Below, piece after piece: positions 11,786-23,771 of a DNA stretch of 64,000 nt (the stretch's first letter is position 1; every line of letters begins with the position of its first letter). Both the position numbers and the translations under genes were made by a program. This stretch comes from Hofstenia miamia. Lineage: Eukaryota > Xenacoelomorpha > Acoela. The stretch spans positions 916,792-980,791 of the forward strand of contig SCFE01000105.1 of assembly GCA_004352715.1 (NCBI GenBank). Reading direction: 5' to 3'. Below the pieces are notes generated by a model. It worked only from the letters and a program-made list of their open reading frames with translations, had not been told where the DNA came from and made no database searches.

Positions 11786-12785
11786 NNNNNNNNNNNNNNN
11801 NNNNNNNNNNNNNNNNNNNNNNNNNNNNNNNNNNNNNNNNNNNNNNNNNNNNNNNNNNNNNNNNNNNNNNNNNNNNNNNNNNNNNNNNNNNNNNNNNNNN
11901 NNNNNNNNNNNNNNNNNNNNNNNNNNNNNNNNNNNNNNNNNNNNNNNNNNNNNNNNNNNNNNNNNNNNNNNNNNNNNNNNNNNNNNNNNNNNNNNNNNNN
12001 NNNNNNNNNNNNNNNNNNNNNNNNNNNNNNNNNNNNNNNNNNNNNNNNNNNNNNNNNNNNNNNNNNNNNNNNNNNNNNNNNNNNNNNNNNNNNNNNNNNN
12101 NNNNNNNNNNNNNNNNNNNNNNNNNNNNNNNNNNNNNNNNNNNNNNNNNNNNNNNNNNNNNNNNNNNNNNNNNNNNNNNNNNNNNNNNNNNNNNNNNNNN
12201 NNNNNNNNNNNNNNNNNNNNNNNNNNNNNNNNNNNNNNNNNNNNNNNNNNNNNNNNNNNNNNNNNNNNNNNNNNNNNNNNNNNNNNNNNNNNNNNNNNNN
12301 NNNNNNNNNNNNNNNNNNNNNNNNNNNNNNNNNNNNNNNNNNNNNNNNNNNNNNNNNNNNNNNNNNNNNNNNNNNNNNNNNNNNNNNNNNNNNNNNNNNN
12401 NNNNNNNNNNNNNNNNNNNNNNNNNNNNNNNNNNNNNNNNNNNNNNNNNNNNNNNNNNNNNNNNNNNNNNNNNNNNNNNNNNNNNNNNNNNNNNNNNNNN
12501 NNNNNNNNNNNNNNNNNNNNNNNNNNNNNNNNNNNNNNNNNNNNNNNNNNNNNNNNNNNNNNNNNNNNNNNNNNNNNNNNNNNNNNNNNNNNNNNNNNNN
12601 NNNNNNNNNNNNNNNNNNNNNNNNNNNNNNNNNNNNNNNNNNNNNNNNNNNNNNNNNNNNNNNNNNNNNNNNNNNNNNNNNNNNNNNNNNNNNNNNNNNN
12701 NNNNNNNNNNNNNNNNNNNNNNNNNNNNNNNNNNNNNNNNNNNNNNNNNNNNNNNNNNNNNNNNNNNNNNNNNNNNNNNNNNNNN
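11786..12785. other. Assembly gap (1000 N)
   Basis: Exactly 1000 N, so real size is unknown. The right edge begins with part of the 42-bp repeat unit described at 19250-19465. Confidence 0.99.
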
Positions 12786-12839
12786 AATCAGAAAAAAGTG
12801 GCACGTCCTGGAACCATTACTATACTACTGCCATTTTCT

Positions 12840-13662
12840 TCGTAGTTGTATTTATCTGATCTGTAAATTTAAGTTCATTGTCAATTTCAATACAAAGACA
12901 TTTAATTTTCTTAGTTTCATAAATGATATTTTTTTCAACATATATTGATTCTAATGGTTCACTTTTTCTTTATAATCATAAATGTAGTTTTCTCAATATT
13001 TAATTTCACCATATTCTGTTCAAAAAATTTCTTTACTTTAATTATGTGTTCTTGTAAAATCTTTATTTTGGATCTAAATAATAGAGTATCATCTGCAAAT
13101 TGAATGAATTTCTTTCAATGAAGTTAGGAATATCATTTACATATAGATTGAATAATAGTGGTCCTAAAACTGATCCTTGGCGCACTCCATTATTTACCAA
13201 TATTTGTTTTGACGAGATTGTTTACTTTCACGTATTGTGAACGATCAAATATATATGATTGCAGAAATTGGATTGATGAATCACTAAAATTATAAATTTC
13301 TCTTAGTTTTTTAATTAGTAAATCATGATTAATTGAATNTCATCTATTGTTTCAATTAATGCATAATTTGTTGATAATCCTTTTCTAAAACCAAATTGCT
13401 GTTTGCTTAAAAATTTATTCTCTTCAATGTAGATTGTTAATTGTTGATATATGAGTTTTTCAAAAATTTTGATCATAGATATATAACGGTAATTCTCTGT
13501 TTTCTCATTATTGCCCTTTTTAAAANATTCCTGAGAGAATAGATATTGGACGGTAATCCTCTGTTTTCTCATTATTGCCCCTTTTAAAAATGGGAATAAC
13601 TTCAGCCAATTTAAATTGTTTAGGGAAATGGGAATACTAAGTACATTCATTGAAGAGATCAC
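12840..13662 (-). pseudogene. LINE reverse transcriptase fragment, minus strand
   Basis: Read on the minus strand, this contains reverse transcriptase blocks in the right order: a finger block FKKGNNEKTENYRYISMIKI, QQFGFRKGLSTNYALIE, a palm motif FADDTLLF near 13075-13100, and a thumb block resembling IEIDNELKFTDQI near 12880. Stops, frameshifts and two N bases interrupt it. A 40-50 bp segment is duplicated (13484-13530 and 13545-13590). It lies opposite in strand to the surrounding LINE A pieces, so it is probably a separate insertion or a rearrangement next to the gap. Confidence 0.7.
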
Positions 13663-14400
13663 ATAATGGTCTTGCTAATACATATAGAGCGTATTTTAAG
13701 AATAATAAGTGCTCATCAGCATTCGGTAGCTTTTTAACGGAACGGTTGCAACGAGTAAGGGCCAATGTTATATATTCTGCATACAAAAAACCCATAAGAG
13801 GTGTACCCCAAGACACAATTATGGGTTCTAAATATAGTAAAATTTATCAATACACAGATGACACCTACATTGTAAATTTCAATGAGAACCCGAACAATTC
13901 AATAGCTGAACTGTATGTGGATGTAGAAAAAATCATAGAACATTGAAATTCACACAAACTAAAAATAAATGTAGCGAAAATACAGTTCATTGTTTTTTGT
14001 CCAAAAGAAAACGAATTTGCAACTAAATCTTTAAATCTAATAGTGCAGAATATACAAGTAAATCAGACAAATGAAATCAAATATCTTAGGATTATAATCA
14101 ATAAACAACTAAACTATCAAAAATTCATTCCCGAGAAAATACGAAGAATGTCAATGGGAATTATATACTTTGCTCAATTAAGACATTTCAGCCAGTCTAA
14201 AGATTTAGTCATCACCTTGGTAATGAGCTCATACAACGATCATGTGAATTGATTCTTGGCAGCTTATCCCAAAAAGAGAAGTAGGAGCTCCCAAAAAAAT
14301 TTAATTGGGCCATGAAAACAATTCATTTTGTTAAAAAGCACGAACCAGTACACTACATAATATGATCATGTAATATTTTGTCACTGACTTATAACATGCA
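13650..14400 (+). pseudogene. LINE A reverse transcriptase palm and thumb, broken
   Basis: Plus-strand frames carry FGSFLTERLQRVRAN, then GVPQDTIMGS (the GVPQGS block), then IYQYTDDTYIV (the YADD catalytic motif with T in place of A), then EIKYLRIIINKQLNYQKFI (thumb). Two frame breaks separate these pieces. The region is AT-rich and continues to a (GTT)n tail at about 14692-14709 behind AATAAA, which gives a natural 3' end for the element. Confidence 0.65.
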
Positions 14401-14691
14401 GTACTTTTCACTTTGTAAATTATATAAACTAAACAAAAAGATATTAAATATAATGTGAGAAATCAGTTTTCTTAGCAAAATCATTTTCAAATGCAGTTTG
14501 CAAGTTATGGAACAATTTCGATTTAGACATAAAATACAAATACTGCAAGATTTAAAAAACTATCAAAAAGCAATCTTTTGTTAAGACAAAAGGACTTTAA
14601 AACGTGCGATAAGCAAAGCAAATTAAGTTTATGCAAATATTTGAAACATTTTATTGTATTATTTTATAAAAAATCACTTTTGCTAATAAAG

Positions 14692-14709
14692 TATTTTGTT
14701 GTTGTTGTT
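14692..14709 (+). repeat. (GTT)n tail of LINE A
   Basis: AATAAAGTATTTT is followed by four GTT units. Short simple-sequence tails are usual for non-LTR elements of the CR1/L2/jockey group. Confidence 0.5.
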
Positions 14710-15335
14710 AATCAAAAACACAGACATGAAGAAAATTTTGAAATTTAGTGAACAAATTCAGCAATTTTCCATCACGTGATAGTTCACCAAATTAATCTAC
14801 TTCAGAGATTTCAAAGCATAATTCAATCCAATATTTACGTCGATCTTTCTTAACTTTAAACAGTAGCTGATCTATTAGTAAGAAATGCAATATCTTTTAG
14901 GAAACAACAATATCAAAACAAGTTTAAGATTCTCTCTTTGCAATGTTAACAGCGTACGTTTTTGGAATGATTTTCAAATAAAAGATATTTATATACCATC
15001 TGCATATGATATTATGTGATATTAATGAGAAGTAACTATTAACTCGAATAAAAGATTTTAAGACAATTACGCATCACAAAATTAGCTAAACTGGTACAAT
15101 TACAAATTTATAGTTTAATAAAAACAAGAAACAAAAATGTAAACATAATAAACTAAATGTTATTTTCAAGTAACTAATCTTCAGTTTCTTTGATGGGGCA
15201 CAGTTTAATCATTCTCCATTTCGAACTAAAGTATAAGTAAATAAATACATTAAAGATTGTTTATTATTTGCTAGCTTAAGTTGACATTTACAATTCTTCC
15301 AAATTTTAAGTAGTGCTAGAGTGTATATATATATA
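14710..15335. other. AT-rich non-coding sequence
   Basis: No gene, RNA or element recognised. Ends in (TA)n at an N gap (15336-15528). Confidence 0.4.
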
Positions 15336-15528
15336 NNNNNNNNNNNNNNNNNNNNNNNNNNNNNNNNNNNNNNNNNNNNNNNNNNNNNNNNNNNNNNNNN
15401 NNNNNNNNNNNNNNNNNNNNNNNNNNNNNNNNNNNNNNNNNNNNNNNNNNNNNNNNNNNNNNNNNNNNNNNNNNNNNNNNNNNNNNNNNNNNNNNNNNNN
15501 NNNNNNNNNNNNNNNNNNNNNNNNNNNN
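15336..15528. other. Assembly gap (193 N) inside (TA)n
   Basis: N run flanked on both sides by (TA)n. Confidence 0.99.
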
Positions 15529-15572
<44 letters not shown>

Positions 15573-15599
15573 TGAATGTACTTCCTGGCTTAACCCCCG

Positions 15600-16066
15600 A
15601 AAAGTTTAATTGCTAGCTAATTGTTGATCCGACCCACTGGTCGACGTGTTTCTAGGCCAGGCCATGTATGCTGGCAGCTGCAGAAATATTAAAGGAACTA
15701 TATGCATTATTATTTCATGGATTTTGCAATTCACACGGTATGCAGAGCTGTGCCATGCGTATTCTGGCAAAATATATGAGGCTTGACAATCTAATTGTTT
15801 CAATTAAGGCGGTAATCATAAAATATCAATGTTGTTCAATGTTTGACATAGTTGAAATTCCACTAGATGTTGTTATTACTACCATTCTTGATCCTGGAAA
15901 AGATACTTGTGAAACAATCGTCTATATCAAGTCACGATTAGAAAATACCGGTTTCACTGCTATAACGGATGAAAGGGGATGGACATTTAATCAGAACTGT
16001 ATGCCAATGCCAAGTTATGCAAATGTCAAGCAACATTGGCTGCAGTTGAGACATGTTTCTCTATGA
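15600..16066 (+). pseudogene. hAT transposase middle fragment (degenerate)
   Basis: The frame around 15625-15650 resembles the conserved TRWS block of DUF4371/ZMYM-type hAT transposases (here DPTHWST, then a stop). The following 132-codon frame matches that family's spacing: a helix with EILKELYALL, a block KYMRLDNLIVSIKAVIIKY, and a helix ending ETIVYIKSRLENTGF. The CysXXCys-HisHis and C-terminal dimerisation parts are absent. The resemblance is in pattern and not in strict identity, so confidence is moderate. No terminal repeats were found around it. Confidence 0.45.
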
Positions 16067-16069
16067 CAA

Positions 16070-17163
16070 GAAAACTCTTAGCCTATGACAGAAATCTTAA
16101 CCAACATAGTATATGGAAATGTATGTGCTGTTATAATTTAGTTAAGTACTTGCTTTCCATTATGTAAGAGTTTTTGTGTTTGTTTTATATTTTGTTCTCA
16201 GTAATAGAAAAACGTTTTATATTGCTTGAATGGATCATTTTGAAAAATGGATGGTCATATTTTAGGACAAATTTAACTAAATTCTGTCATATTTTGTGTT
16301 TTTAAAGTCATATTTCTGGTTGCCCTAGTAAAAATTGAACAATATATTATCTGATATTCGTCAATCAAATTATCCGGAAATATCCGGTATCCGGTATATT
16401 CAATTCACTTTAGCTAAAACTTTAACAAGGAATTTACGGAAAAGACTGCTTCTGCTCAACACTGACACATGTTGTTCAAAAACGTATACAATTGAATTTA
16501 TAAATTTACACACCTCTTTGAATAAAACCTTTACTGAATATTTCTTTATACCCAATACGATCTAAAAATAATTAAATTAGATTTCAAACATGTTCTAATT
16601 TGAAATGTATGTACGTATAATATACTACCAACACATGATATATAAGTATTACATTTTCAATATTTTAATTGATCAAGTTAAGCTTTTAAATATAGCATGA
16701 ATATTATTTGACTATAATGAAATATCTTTAATACTAGAAGCGTCACTCAGAAACTTAATGTACCATCCTCATTCTGCATAATTTACATTGAGGGTAACAC
16801 ATTTCTACCAGCTTTTCACCGATCAGTCAATTACATTGCTGCAACCTCATTGGTCAAATATGTAAGATGAATGCACTTAATGCTACTGTACACGTTTTCT
16901 TTACCCATCCATCATCGAGCAGGCCATTGCGATCATCCTCTTTCATATTACTGTGTTAGAGGAAATGTAGTTGGACATTTTCGTTGTGTTATTGTCGTCT
17001 ATATTTTATGTTTATTCTTTTGTTACATTTGAATATAAAACGTAGGAAAGTTGTAAAGTAACGAACAGGTTGTTATTCATGCATTGTATTTAAACCACCG
17101 AACATATATTACATGTTAAATGAAACTTCTAAATCGTAGATTAACATTGCTGTTAATTATGCT

Positions 17164-17166
<3 letters not shown>
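16070..17166. other. Intergenic AT-rich sequence
   Basis: No supported gene. Near 16310-16328 the string 'tatttctggttgccctag' looks like the right end of a hAT element, but I found no matching left end. (TA)n occurs at 17167-17194. Confidence 0.35.
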
Positions 17167-17194
<28 letters not shown>

Positions 17195-17210
17195 GATAAT
17201 TGGCTTTCAA

Positions 17211-17540
17211 TCAAGAATATTTCAATAAATTCAAAATATTGCAAAATAGATAACATTGAAGTTGATTAAAATATGAAAGTATACTGCAATTGTGTTCCCA
17301 ATTTGCAAAGACTTGAAATGTCACCGGTACATCGAAGAATGTGTTATACTTATCAGTAAAGACATTCTCAAGCAGTGGTATATGATTTCCTAGCAGAGTT
17401 AAAGCGCGATTTTGTCTAAAAATTGACCCTCCAATGAATTTTCTTCGAACTAGAAATACAATTTGAATATCCCTTAATGGCTTTATAATATCCAGACAAG
17501 CAACTTGATAATCTGAAGGGAGCTCGTCCAAAGCAATCGC
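17211..17540 (-). CDS. Unidentified coding exon
   Basis: I do not recognise the family. The reading is protein-like, with balanced composition and long hydrophobic/charged alternation: LPSDYQVACLDIIKPLRDIQ, then IVFLVRRKFIGGSIFRQNRA, then LTLLGNHIPLLENVF. A good polypyrimidine-AG acceptor (CAAATTTTAG) lies just upstream on the minus strand at about 17540, in frame with IAIALDELPS. This suggests the internal or last exon of a spliced gene. It stops at 17211-17213. No neighbouring exons could be tied to it. Confidence 0.4.
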   Translation of the reverse strand, partial: AIALDELPSDYQVACLDIIKPLRDIQIVFLVRRKFIGGSIFRQNRALTLLGNHIPLLENVFTDKYNTFFDVPVTFQVFANWEHNCSILSYFNQLQCYLFCNILNLLKYS

Positions 17541-18009
17541 AATCTAAAATTTGAATAGCTTAAGAATGCTATGTTTTAGTTGCAAAATGTGAAACAATTA
17601 ATAAACCGTATAAGTGACAATTCTAAGTAGATTTTAATGATTTATTTTACGCATTCTTTAGAGACGATTTTCTTGAAACACAAAATAGCTGTCAGCCTTG
17701 ATAATTTAGATATAGAAGAAGAAAATTATGTTGAAAAGAAAACAATTATTAGATTAGAATCAGAGGTATGGAATTTTGATCCTTGTTCAGGACTAAGTTT
17801 CAAATTCAATATATTCAAATCCTTATTTGTCACTTTAAATAGAAGCAATTATTTCTCTGACTGAGTACTATATAAACCACCAATTAATCGATTGATGAAC
17901 TAAAAAAATTTGTTTCTTTGAAAATCGTTTAAATAACTTTGTAATTAGCTTTATCAATTATAAAAGCAGTCATTCTGGGTTATTAGAGTTTCTAAAGTTT
18001 CCACTACTT

Positions 18010-19240
18010 CGTACATAGCCTGAACTTACTATTTACTAAATCCTGCTTGTTAATGTGCTGCAATAATTAGCGCTTCTCTTTTTCTTTCAGTCTTGACTTC
18101 CTTAGCTATAGTTTTCTAAATTCAAAAAAGTATTCTTAATGCATTGACTTTCCCCTATATCTGGTCTAATTCTCTACCTCAAGTTTACTCTGATATGTTT
18201 TCTTTAGGTCATTATCTTTCCAAATTCCTACATAATTCCAGTAATGATTCCTTAGTTTGCTTGTCTGCATATTATTATTAAATCTTCCTCAAAAGTAACA
18301 GTCCATTATTACCTTGATGTCTTCATATGTATAACAGCATGTTCACATTTAAATTCTAGGTTGAATACTTTTCTGCTGCTAGTAACTTCCTGGGCTCATT
18401 CTATTGCTGTAGAAGATCTCAACAATAGTAAAAATCAAGGCTTATATTGTTTTGATGCTGTCCTGTCGATTAAATAATGAATTTTATAGTATTTTGCTAA
18501 CTCTCTTTTTGAATTGTTTTCTTAGTTTTTGCCTTGAACACCGAATGATCTGTCCTGTCTTTCCTCATATCTCCTAAAAAGTACCCTTGATTTACTCTTC
18601 CAATTTTGCTCAAAATGATTTCCTTGAGCATTCTACCCTAATTAATAGGACTTTACCACTTGACCTTTTCTAAAATGTCTCTCTACTTGCCTTCGCTATG
18701 TTTCCATGTGCTTCTGAACCATCTTCCTTGTCATGGTATTCATTCTTCAAATGCTGTTTATATCTCTGGTCCCCGATTTTACCCTACTACATCTTGCCTC
18801 CTTGTAGGACTTTCTCCTGAATCTAGATTCTTGAAGATCCTTAACTCTTGTGCTCAGGCTTCACATTTTCACTTGCTTTCCTTGTTTTGACTTCATGTTC
18901 TCTAAATTTCTCCGTCCCTGCTACCAGTCGTTGCTTATGTTTCTTTGTTGCAATTTCTATAAACTACCTTTTACCAACACTACACACACCCTGTATTGGA
19001 TTTTTTAAATTTGCTTGCTAATCTTAAATACTTAATTTTCAACTCTTTTACCATGCATAGAATCTATTTCCACATCATTTTTTGATGCTCATGCTTAAAA
19101 TTTTTAGCATTTCCAAAGCATATGCATTGAATAACTATCCATTTCGGTGATAGGCTTAACTTCCTATCTTTAAATATGATTTGATAACCTTTGCTGTTTC
19201 TACTTCTAACTTACTTATCCTGCTTCTCATTAGATCTAAT
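18010..19240 (-). mobile_element. Ancient, internally deleted Dong/R4-like retrotransposon copy
   Basis: On the minus strand the sequence follows the element at 35444-38988 block by block despite many changes. The 19200 end matches about 36190-36300. The block near 18940 matches the stretch coding VGKGKTIETAREELK (about 36455). The block at about 18780 matches the QEGRFYKELDAG region. It then jumps over the reverse transcriptase core (about 36730-37505 missing) to the region of KMLQKQVETLENA. From there it runs on through the thumb to the CCHC region near 18020. All frames are broken. No (TAA)n flank remains. This explains why the region looks GC-richer and purine/pyrimidine-biased compared with its surroundings. 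Confidence 0.75.
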
Positions 19241-19249
19241 TAATTTTGG

Positions 19250-19465
19250 CACTTATGCCGATGAGTAGTATATATCGGAGTGAAGGAGGTTACACTTTTT
19301 TCTGATTGGTTCGAGAGTGGAGTTGAGGAGGTTACACTTTTTTTGATNACTCCACCTCTCGACCAATCAGAAAAAAGTGTAACCTCCTTCACTCCACCTC
19401 TCGACCAATCAGAAAAAAGTGTAACCTCCTTCACTCGGATATATACTACTCCGATGTTCTTTGGT
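19250..19465. repeat. Foldback (palindromic) repeat built of 42-bp units
   Basis: Two 42-bp units on one strand face two units on the other. Units at 19358-19399 and from 19400 read CTCGACCAATCAGAAAAAAG then TGTAACCTCCTTCACTCCACCT. Inverted copies occupy about 19280-19345. The outer ends are also inverted: GAGTAGTATATATC at about 19262 and GATATATACTACTC at about 19438. The whole block could fold into one long hairpin. A single N (19348) lies at the centre. Related units recur at 12786 and 22805-22912. Confidence 0.85.
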
Positions 19466-19519
19466 CAATACATACATCAATATTACATTAATACGAAAAT
19501 TGTAAATTATTTTTATTAG

Positions 19520-20057
19520 GCTTTTATACATATGTCATTTGGGGGGGGGCTATTTTCCTTAATAATGATCCAATAATTTTGCAGTATGGTAAAATCTGAA
19601 ATACTGAGATCTTTGGTTAAAAAATATCTAATAATTACAATGTTAAAAATTTCAATTGAAAAAATTTTTATTGAATTTTAATTATATGTCAAAAATACAA
19701 TTTGTAAAAATATCCTAAAATATTTTACTCGAAAAATCTTTGAATTCTGAAATTGATATTCATCACCAATAAATTTATTCATATTTACACAGAAATTATA
19801 ACAAATACTACTTACTGATTCTTCAAAGAACATGCAAGTGTTTCTAAATTTTTTGGACATTGGCCTTAATAAATCATCATGAAATCGAATATTGCAAATT
19901 GAAAACGTGGCATTCCAAACAATGTATTCTATAAAAAATATTTGTTTACATTTGCAATAAATAATTTTCAAACTAGTAAAAGAAAATAATTCTTCTATGG
20001 TAATTAACAAAAAATAAAGCTAATAATTTCTATAATATTCATTTACGATGTATTTAA

Positions 20058-20097
<40 letters not shown>

Positions 20098-20585
20098 CTT
20101 CAGACATGCACATTGTTTGGAAGTGCGAAAAAATATTTATTTGGCAGCTCAGCACTGCTAGTCTCAATTGCTTCTGATGACATTAAGACATTTTTTCTTT
20201 TGCTAATATTTTCATTGAAATTGTCGGTGCAAATTTGTACACATTGTGACTTAATCATGTAACTTTTTACCAAAGTCAAAATATAATAATGACGCATTTT
20301 TGTTGAAAACATTTTATTTAGCCGTGTCTTACGAATTATGACATTGAAATCATGCAAAAACTTGTTTCTTGTGAAGCTATATTATGATTTGTGAATAACT
20401 CAAATTTCACCATATTCTCAATTTTGCGGAATGCTAATTTTTACAAGGTTGCTTCAATAAGAAATTATACCAATATTTAGACCAAATAAAATTTTATGAT
20501 AACGAAAAGTAGCCTAACAAAGATATTCAAAGTTTCGCGAAACTTCTTCAGATTTTATATAAAATTTGCCAAAATAATTTATGTA
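19520..20585. other. AT-rich sequence without recognised genes
   Basis: Holds a poly-G run (19541-19549) and (TA)n at about 20064-20094. Two minus-strand frames (19678-20010 and 20100-20357) exceed 80 codons, but no domain or splice context supports them. Confidence 0.3.
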
Positions 20586-21117
20586 TGGCGCTTTGTCTTT
20601 TTGATGTACATAGATTGTTATAGAAATGCCCTAAATGAAAACACATGCTTTCAGGTCAGTGAGCTCCTTTAAATGTCGTCTAAAAATGAAAAAGCGCAAG
20701 GGAAATGTAATACATATAATCTTAATTAATTTTTGAGTTTACAAGAACTGATATTTTAATTTTGTTTACTACACATTTGTTATTAGCTAAGCAATGGTTT
20801 TTTGTTTAAATTTAGTGCTTGAAAGTGTTAATGCAGTTTTGTACTTATAGATTTGTGAAATGAAATGTCCAACCCTATTCAGTTATGGATATAGTAAATA
20901 TGATGTTTTACACTGATAAAAACTTATCTTACAGCCAGTTTATGCCCTGTAAGCGTGTAAAAAATATGTTCGTGTAATGAGAATGAAGTTTATTTTAACA
21001 AAATGGGCCACAATATTTTTTACTGAAAAAGCGCCAATATAAATTTTTTGTATATTGACAAAGTGCCAAAAATCGGGCAAAGCGCTAAATATTTATGGAA
21101 AAATGACAAAGCGACCA
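20586..21117. mobile_element. Possible MITE with TGGCGCTTTGTC ends
   Basis: The left end TGGCGCTTTGTCTTTTT is matched on the opposite strand at the right end by TGGTCGCTTTGTCATTTTT. Related strings such as AAAGCGCCAATATAAATT recur inside near 21024 and 21106. No open frame and no certain target duplication. Confidence 0.4.
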
Positions 21118-21320
21118 ATATAAATTAAACCAATTAAAATTTTTCAAGAACAATTTTTTACCATTTTATTAATTAAATTTATGTTTTGAAAAAATCATAT
21201 TTAAGATGCTTATAATATGGAATGAAAGGCCTATCCATACCCGTTATGCGCACACGCCCGTGACTGTGGGTATTGGTTGGGCTGGAAAAATCGTAATCAT
21301 ATCCGTATATCGATTATATA

Positions 21321-21322
<2 letters not shown>

Positions 21323-21395
<73 letters not shown>
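21323..21395. repeat. (TA)n microsatellite
   Basis: Longest uninterrupted (TA)n tract in the window, followed by a short (TAA)n. Confidence 0.95.
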
Positions 21396-21399
<4 letters not shown>

Positions 21400-21600
21400 A
21401 ATAATAATAATAAATGTATATTCTTATAAAGCGCATAACTTTTTATACAAAAAACTCAAATGCGCTATTTACAATACTAAACAAGAATCGAATTAAATTG
21501 CTCTCTAAATAAATAATGCTTTAGTTTCTTCTTAAAGACTTCAACACTAGTGATGATTTTAATTTCATTAGGCACTATATTATGGACCGCAGATGGAAAA

Positions 21601-22600
21601 NNNNNNNNNNNNNNNNNNNNNNNNNNNNNNNNNNNNNNNNNNNNNNNNNNNNNNNNNNNNNNNNNNNNNNNNNNNNNNNNNNNNNNNNNNNNNNNNNNNN
21701 NNNNNNNNNNNNNNNNNNNNNNNNNNNNNNNNNNNNNNNNNNNNNNNNNNNNNNNNNNNNNNNNNNNNNNNNNNNNNNNNNNNNNNNNNNNNNNNNNNNN
21801 NNNNNNNNNNNNNNNNNNNNNNNNNNNNNNNNNNNNNNNNNNNNNNNNNNNNNNNNNNNNNNNNNNNNNNNNNNNNNNNNNNNNNNNNNNNNNNNNNNNN
21901 NNNNNNNNNNNNNNNNNNNNNNNNNNNNNNNNNNNNNNNNNNNNNNNNNNNNNNNNNNNNNNNNNNNNNNNNNNNNNNNNNNNNNNNNNNNNNNNNNNNN
22001 NNNNNNNNNNNNNNNNNNNNNNNNNNNNNNNNNNNNNNNNNNNNNNNNNNNNNNNNNNNNNNNNNNNNNNNNNNNNNNNNNNNNNNNNNNNNNNNNNNNN
22101 NNNNNNNNNNNNNNNNNNNNNNNNNNNNNNNNNNNNNNNNNNNNNNNNNNNNNNNNNNNNNNNNNNNNNNNNNNNNNNNNNNNNNNNNNNNNNNNNNNNN
22201 NNNNNNNNNNNNNNNNNNNNNNNNNNNNNNNNNNNNNNNNNNNNNNNNNNNNNNNNNNNNNNNNNNNNNNNNNNNNNNNNNNNNNNNNNNNNNNNNNNNN
22301 NNNNNNNNNNNNNNNNNNNNNNNNNNNNNNNNNNNNNNNNNNNNNNNNNNNNNNNNNNNNNNNNNNNNNNNNNNNNNNNNNNNNNNNNNNNNNNNNNNNN
22401 NNNNNNNNNNNNNNNNNNNNNNNNNNNNNNNNNNNNNNNNNNNNNNNNNNNNNNNNNNNNNNNNNNNNNNNNNNNNNNNNNNNNNNNNNNNNNNNNNNNN
22501 NNNNNNNNNNNNNNNNNNNNNNNNNNNNNNNNNNNNNNNNNNNNNNNNNNNNNNNNNNNNNNNNNNNNNNNNNNNNNNNNNNNNNNNNNNNNNNNNNNNN
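21601..22600. other. Assembly gap (1000 N)
   Basis: Exactly 1000 N; the right edge is a minisatellite that probably continues into the gap. Confidence 0.99.
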
Positions 22601-22700
22601 TAAGGTAATGTGGGAAATTAAAAAATGTAAGTTAATGTGGGAAAGTAAAATAAAAAAATGTAAGGTAATGTGGGAAAGTAAAAACTAAAAAAAGTAAAAA
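22601..22700 (+). repeat. Minisatellite with unit containing TAATGTGGGAAAG
   Basis: Three units of about 27-33 bp begin near 22606, 22633 and 22666. Each has GTAATGTGGGAAA followed by a poly-A-rich spacer. Confidence 0.8.
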
Positions 22701-22804
22701 AAATGCAAACTAAATTAGGTCACATAAATAACACAAAAACTAGTAAAAGTACATGCATGACATCAGTAAAACACCCCCGCCAATATCCACGACGTCTCAG
22801 GTCA

Positions 22805-22912
22805 AAGGCCACCCCTGTCGACCAATCACAAAAAAGTGGCACCTCCTTCCCCCCACCTCTCGACCAATCAGAAAAAAGTGGCACGTCCTGGAACCATTAC
22901 TATACTACTAAT
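22805..22912 (+). repeat. Copies of the 42-bp CCAATCAG repeat unit
   Basis: Two units GTCGACCAATCACAAAAAAG and CTCGACCAATCAGAAAAAAG. The latter is followed by TGGCACGTCCTGGAACCATT, identical to the sequence just right of the gap at 12786. Confidence 0.85.
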
Positions 22913-22929
22913 GGCCTATGGAGTTGAAT

Positions 22930-23770
22930 TGCTAACGAAGATTCAACATATATTACCAGTGAAATGGAGGATTGTATTACTAAGATCTCTTATGCTGTGA
23001 CATTTTTCATATTCTTTTTTATTTCACAATGTTACCAAGAAAATATTTCAAAAACTTAAAAAAGTTTTTAATTGGGCAATTAATACAATCTGTAGTAAAA
23101 ACGATCAAAGTAAAATATTAGAAAAACATAATATCGAATCATTAGAATACTTATTAAAATGAAATTGCCTCTTACTATTTTGGAGAAGACCTTCAGTAGA
23201 ATTACAGAAAAATATACAAAATCGAACTAAGAAACTTCTTTGTTGCAAAATGATGTTGAAGTTCCGATACAAATTTCAACTAAGATGGGTAGCTATCGTG
23301 GTTTTCGTTAATTTAGAACCATTTGATGATCTTGTACATGGAATGTGATGGCTTGCTACTGATTGTTTTCAAAACATTTTGCTTAAAAATCTCCATTTAT
23401 CTCTATTAGTTTGCAATTGTTTGAAAAAACGCTGCTCAACTTCTTTTCGACTTTGAAAGTATAACTTATTTAGCTATTCTTTACACATGACGTATTCATT
23501 AATGTGACTGTTGCCCCTACATTTTCCCATAGCTGTTTCTTGATAAATTTTACCATTTTAATGGTTCTAGTCTCAGGTATTTGCTGTAAAGATTTCTTTC
23601 TAATTCTTACTTTACGCATTACAAGAAATTCTAGCACAAATTGTTGTAGCCCTCTAACCGCAAAACAAAATGACGCAATCAATTACATGATAATAAAACA
23701 TACTTGAAATTAATATTGTTTTCTTTCTTAAAAAGCAATTCTAAACTCGAAATAATGTAGAATATTTTCG
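22930..23770. other. Non-coding sequence with weak LINE-like patches
   Basis: Around 23030-23260 there is a decayed LINE C-terminal look (for example KKVFNWAINTICSKNDQSK), with stops. No intact gene seen. Confidence 0.3.
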
Positions 23771-23771
23771 A

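Noticed and set aside
18660-18890. Plus-strand frame of 76 codons with hydrophobic stretches
   Set aside because: It is the reverse complement of the decayed Dong/R4 copy, so it has no independent support.
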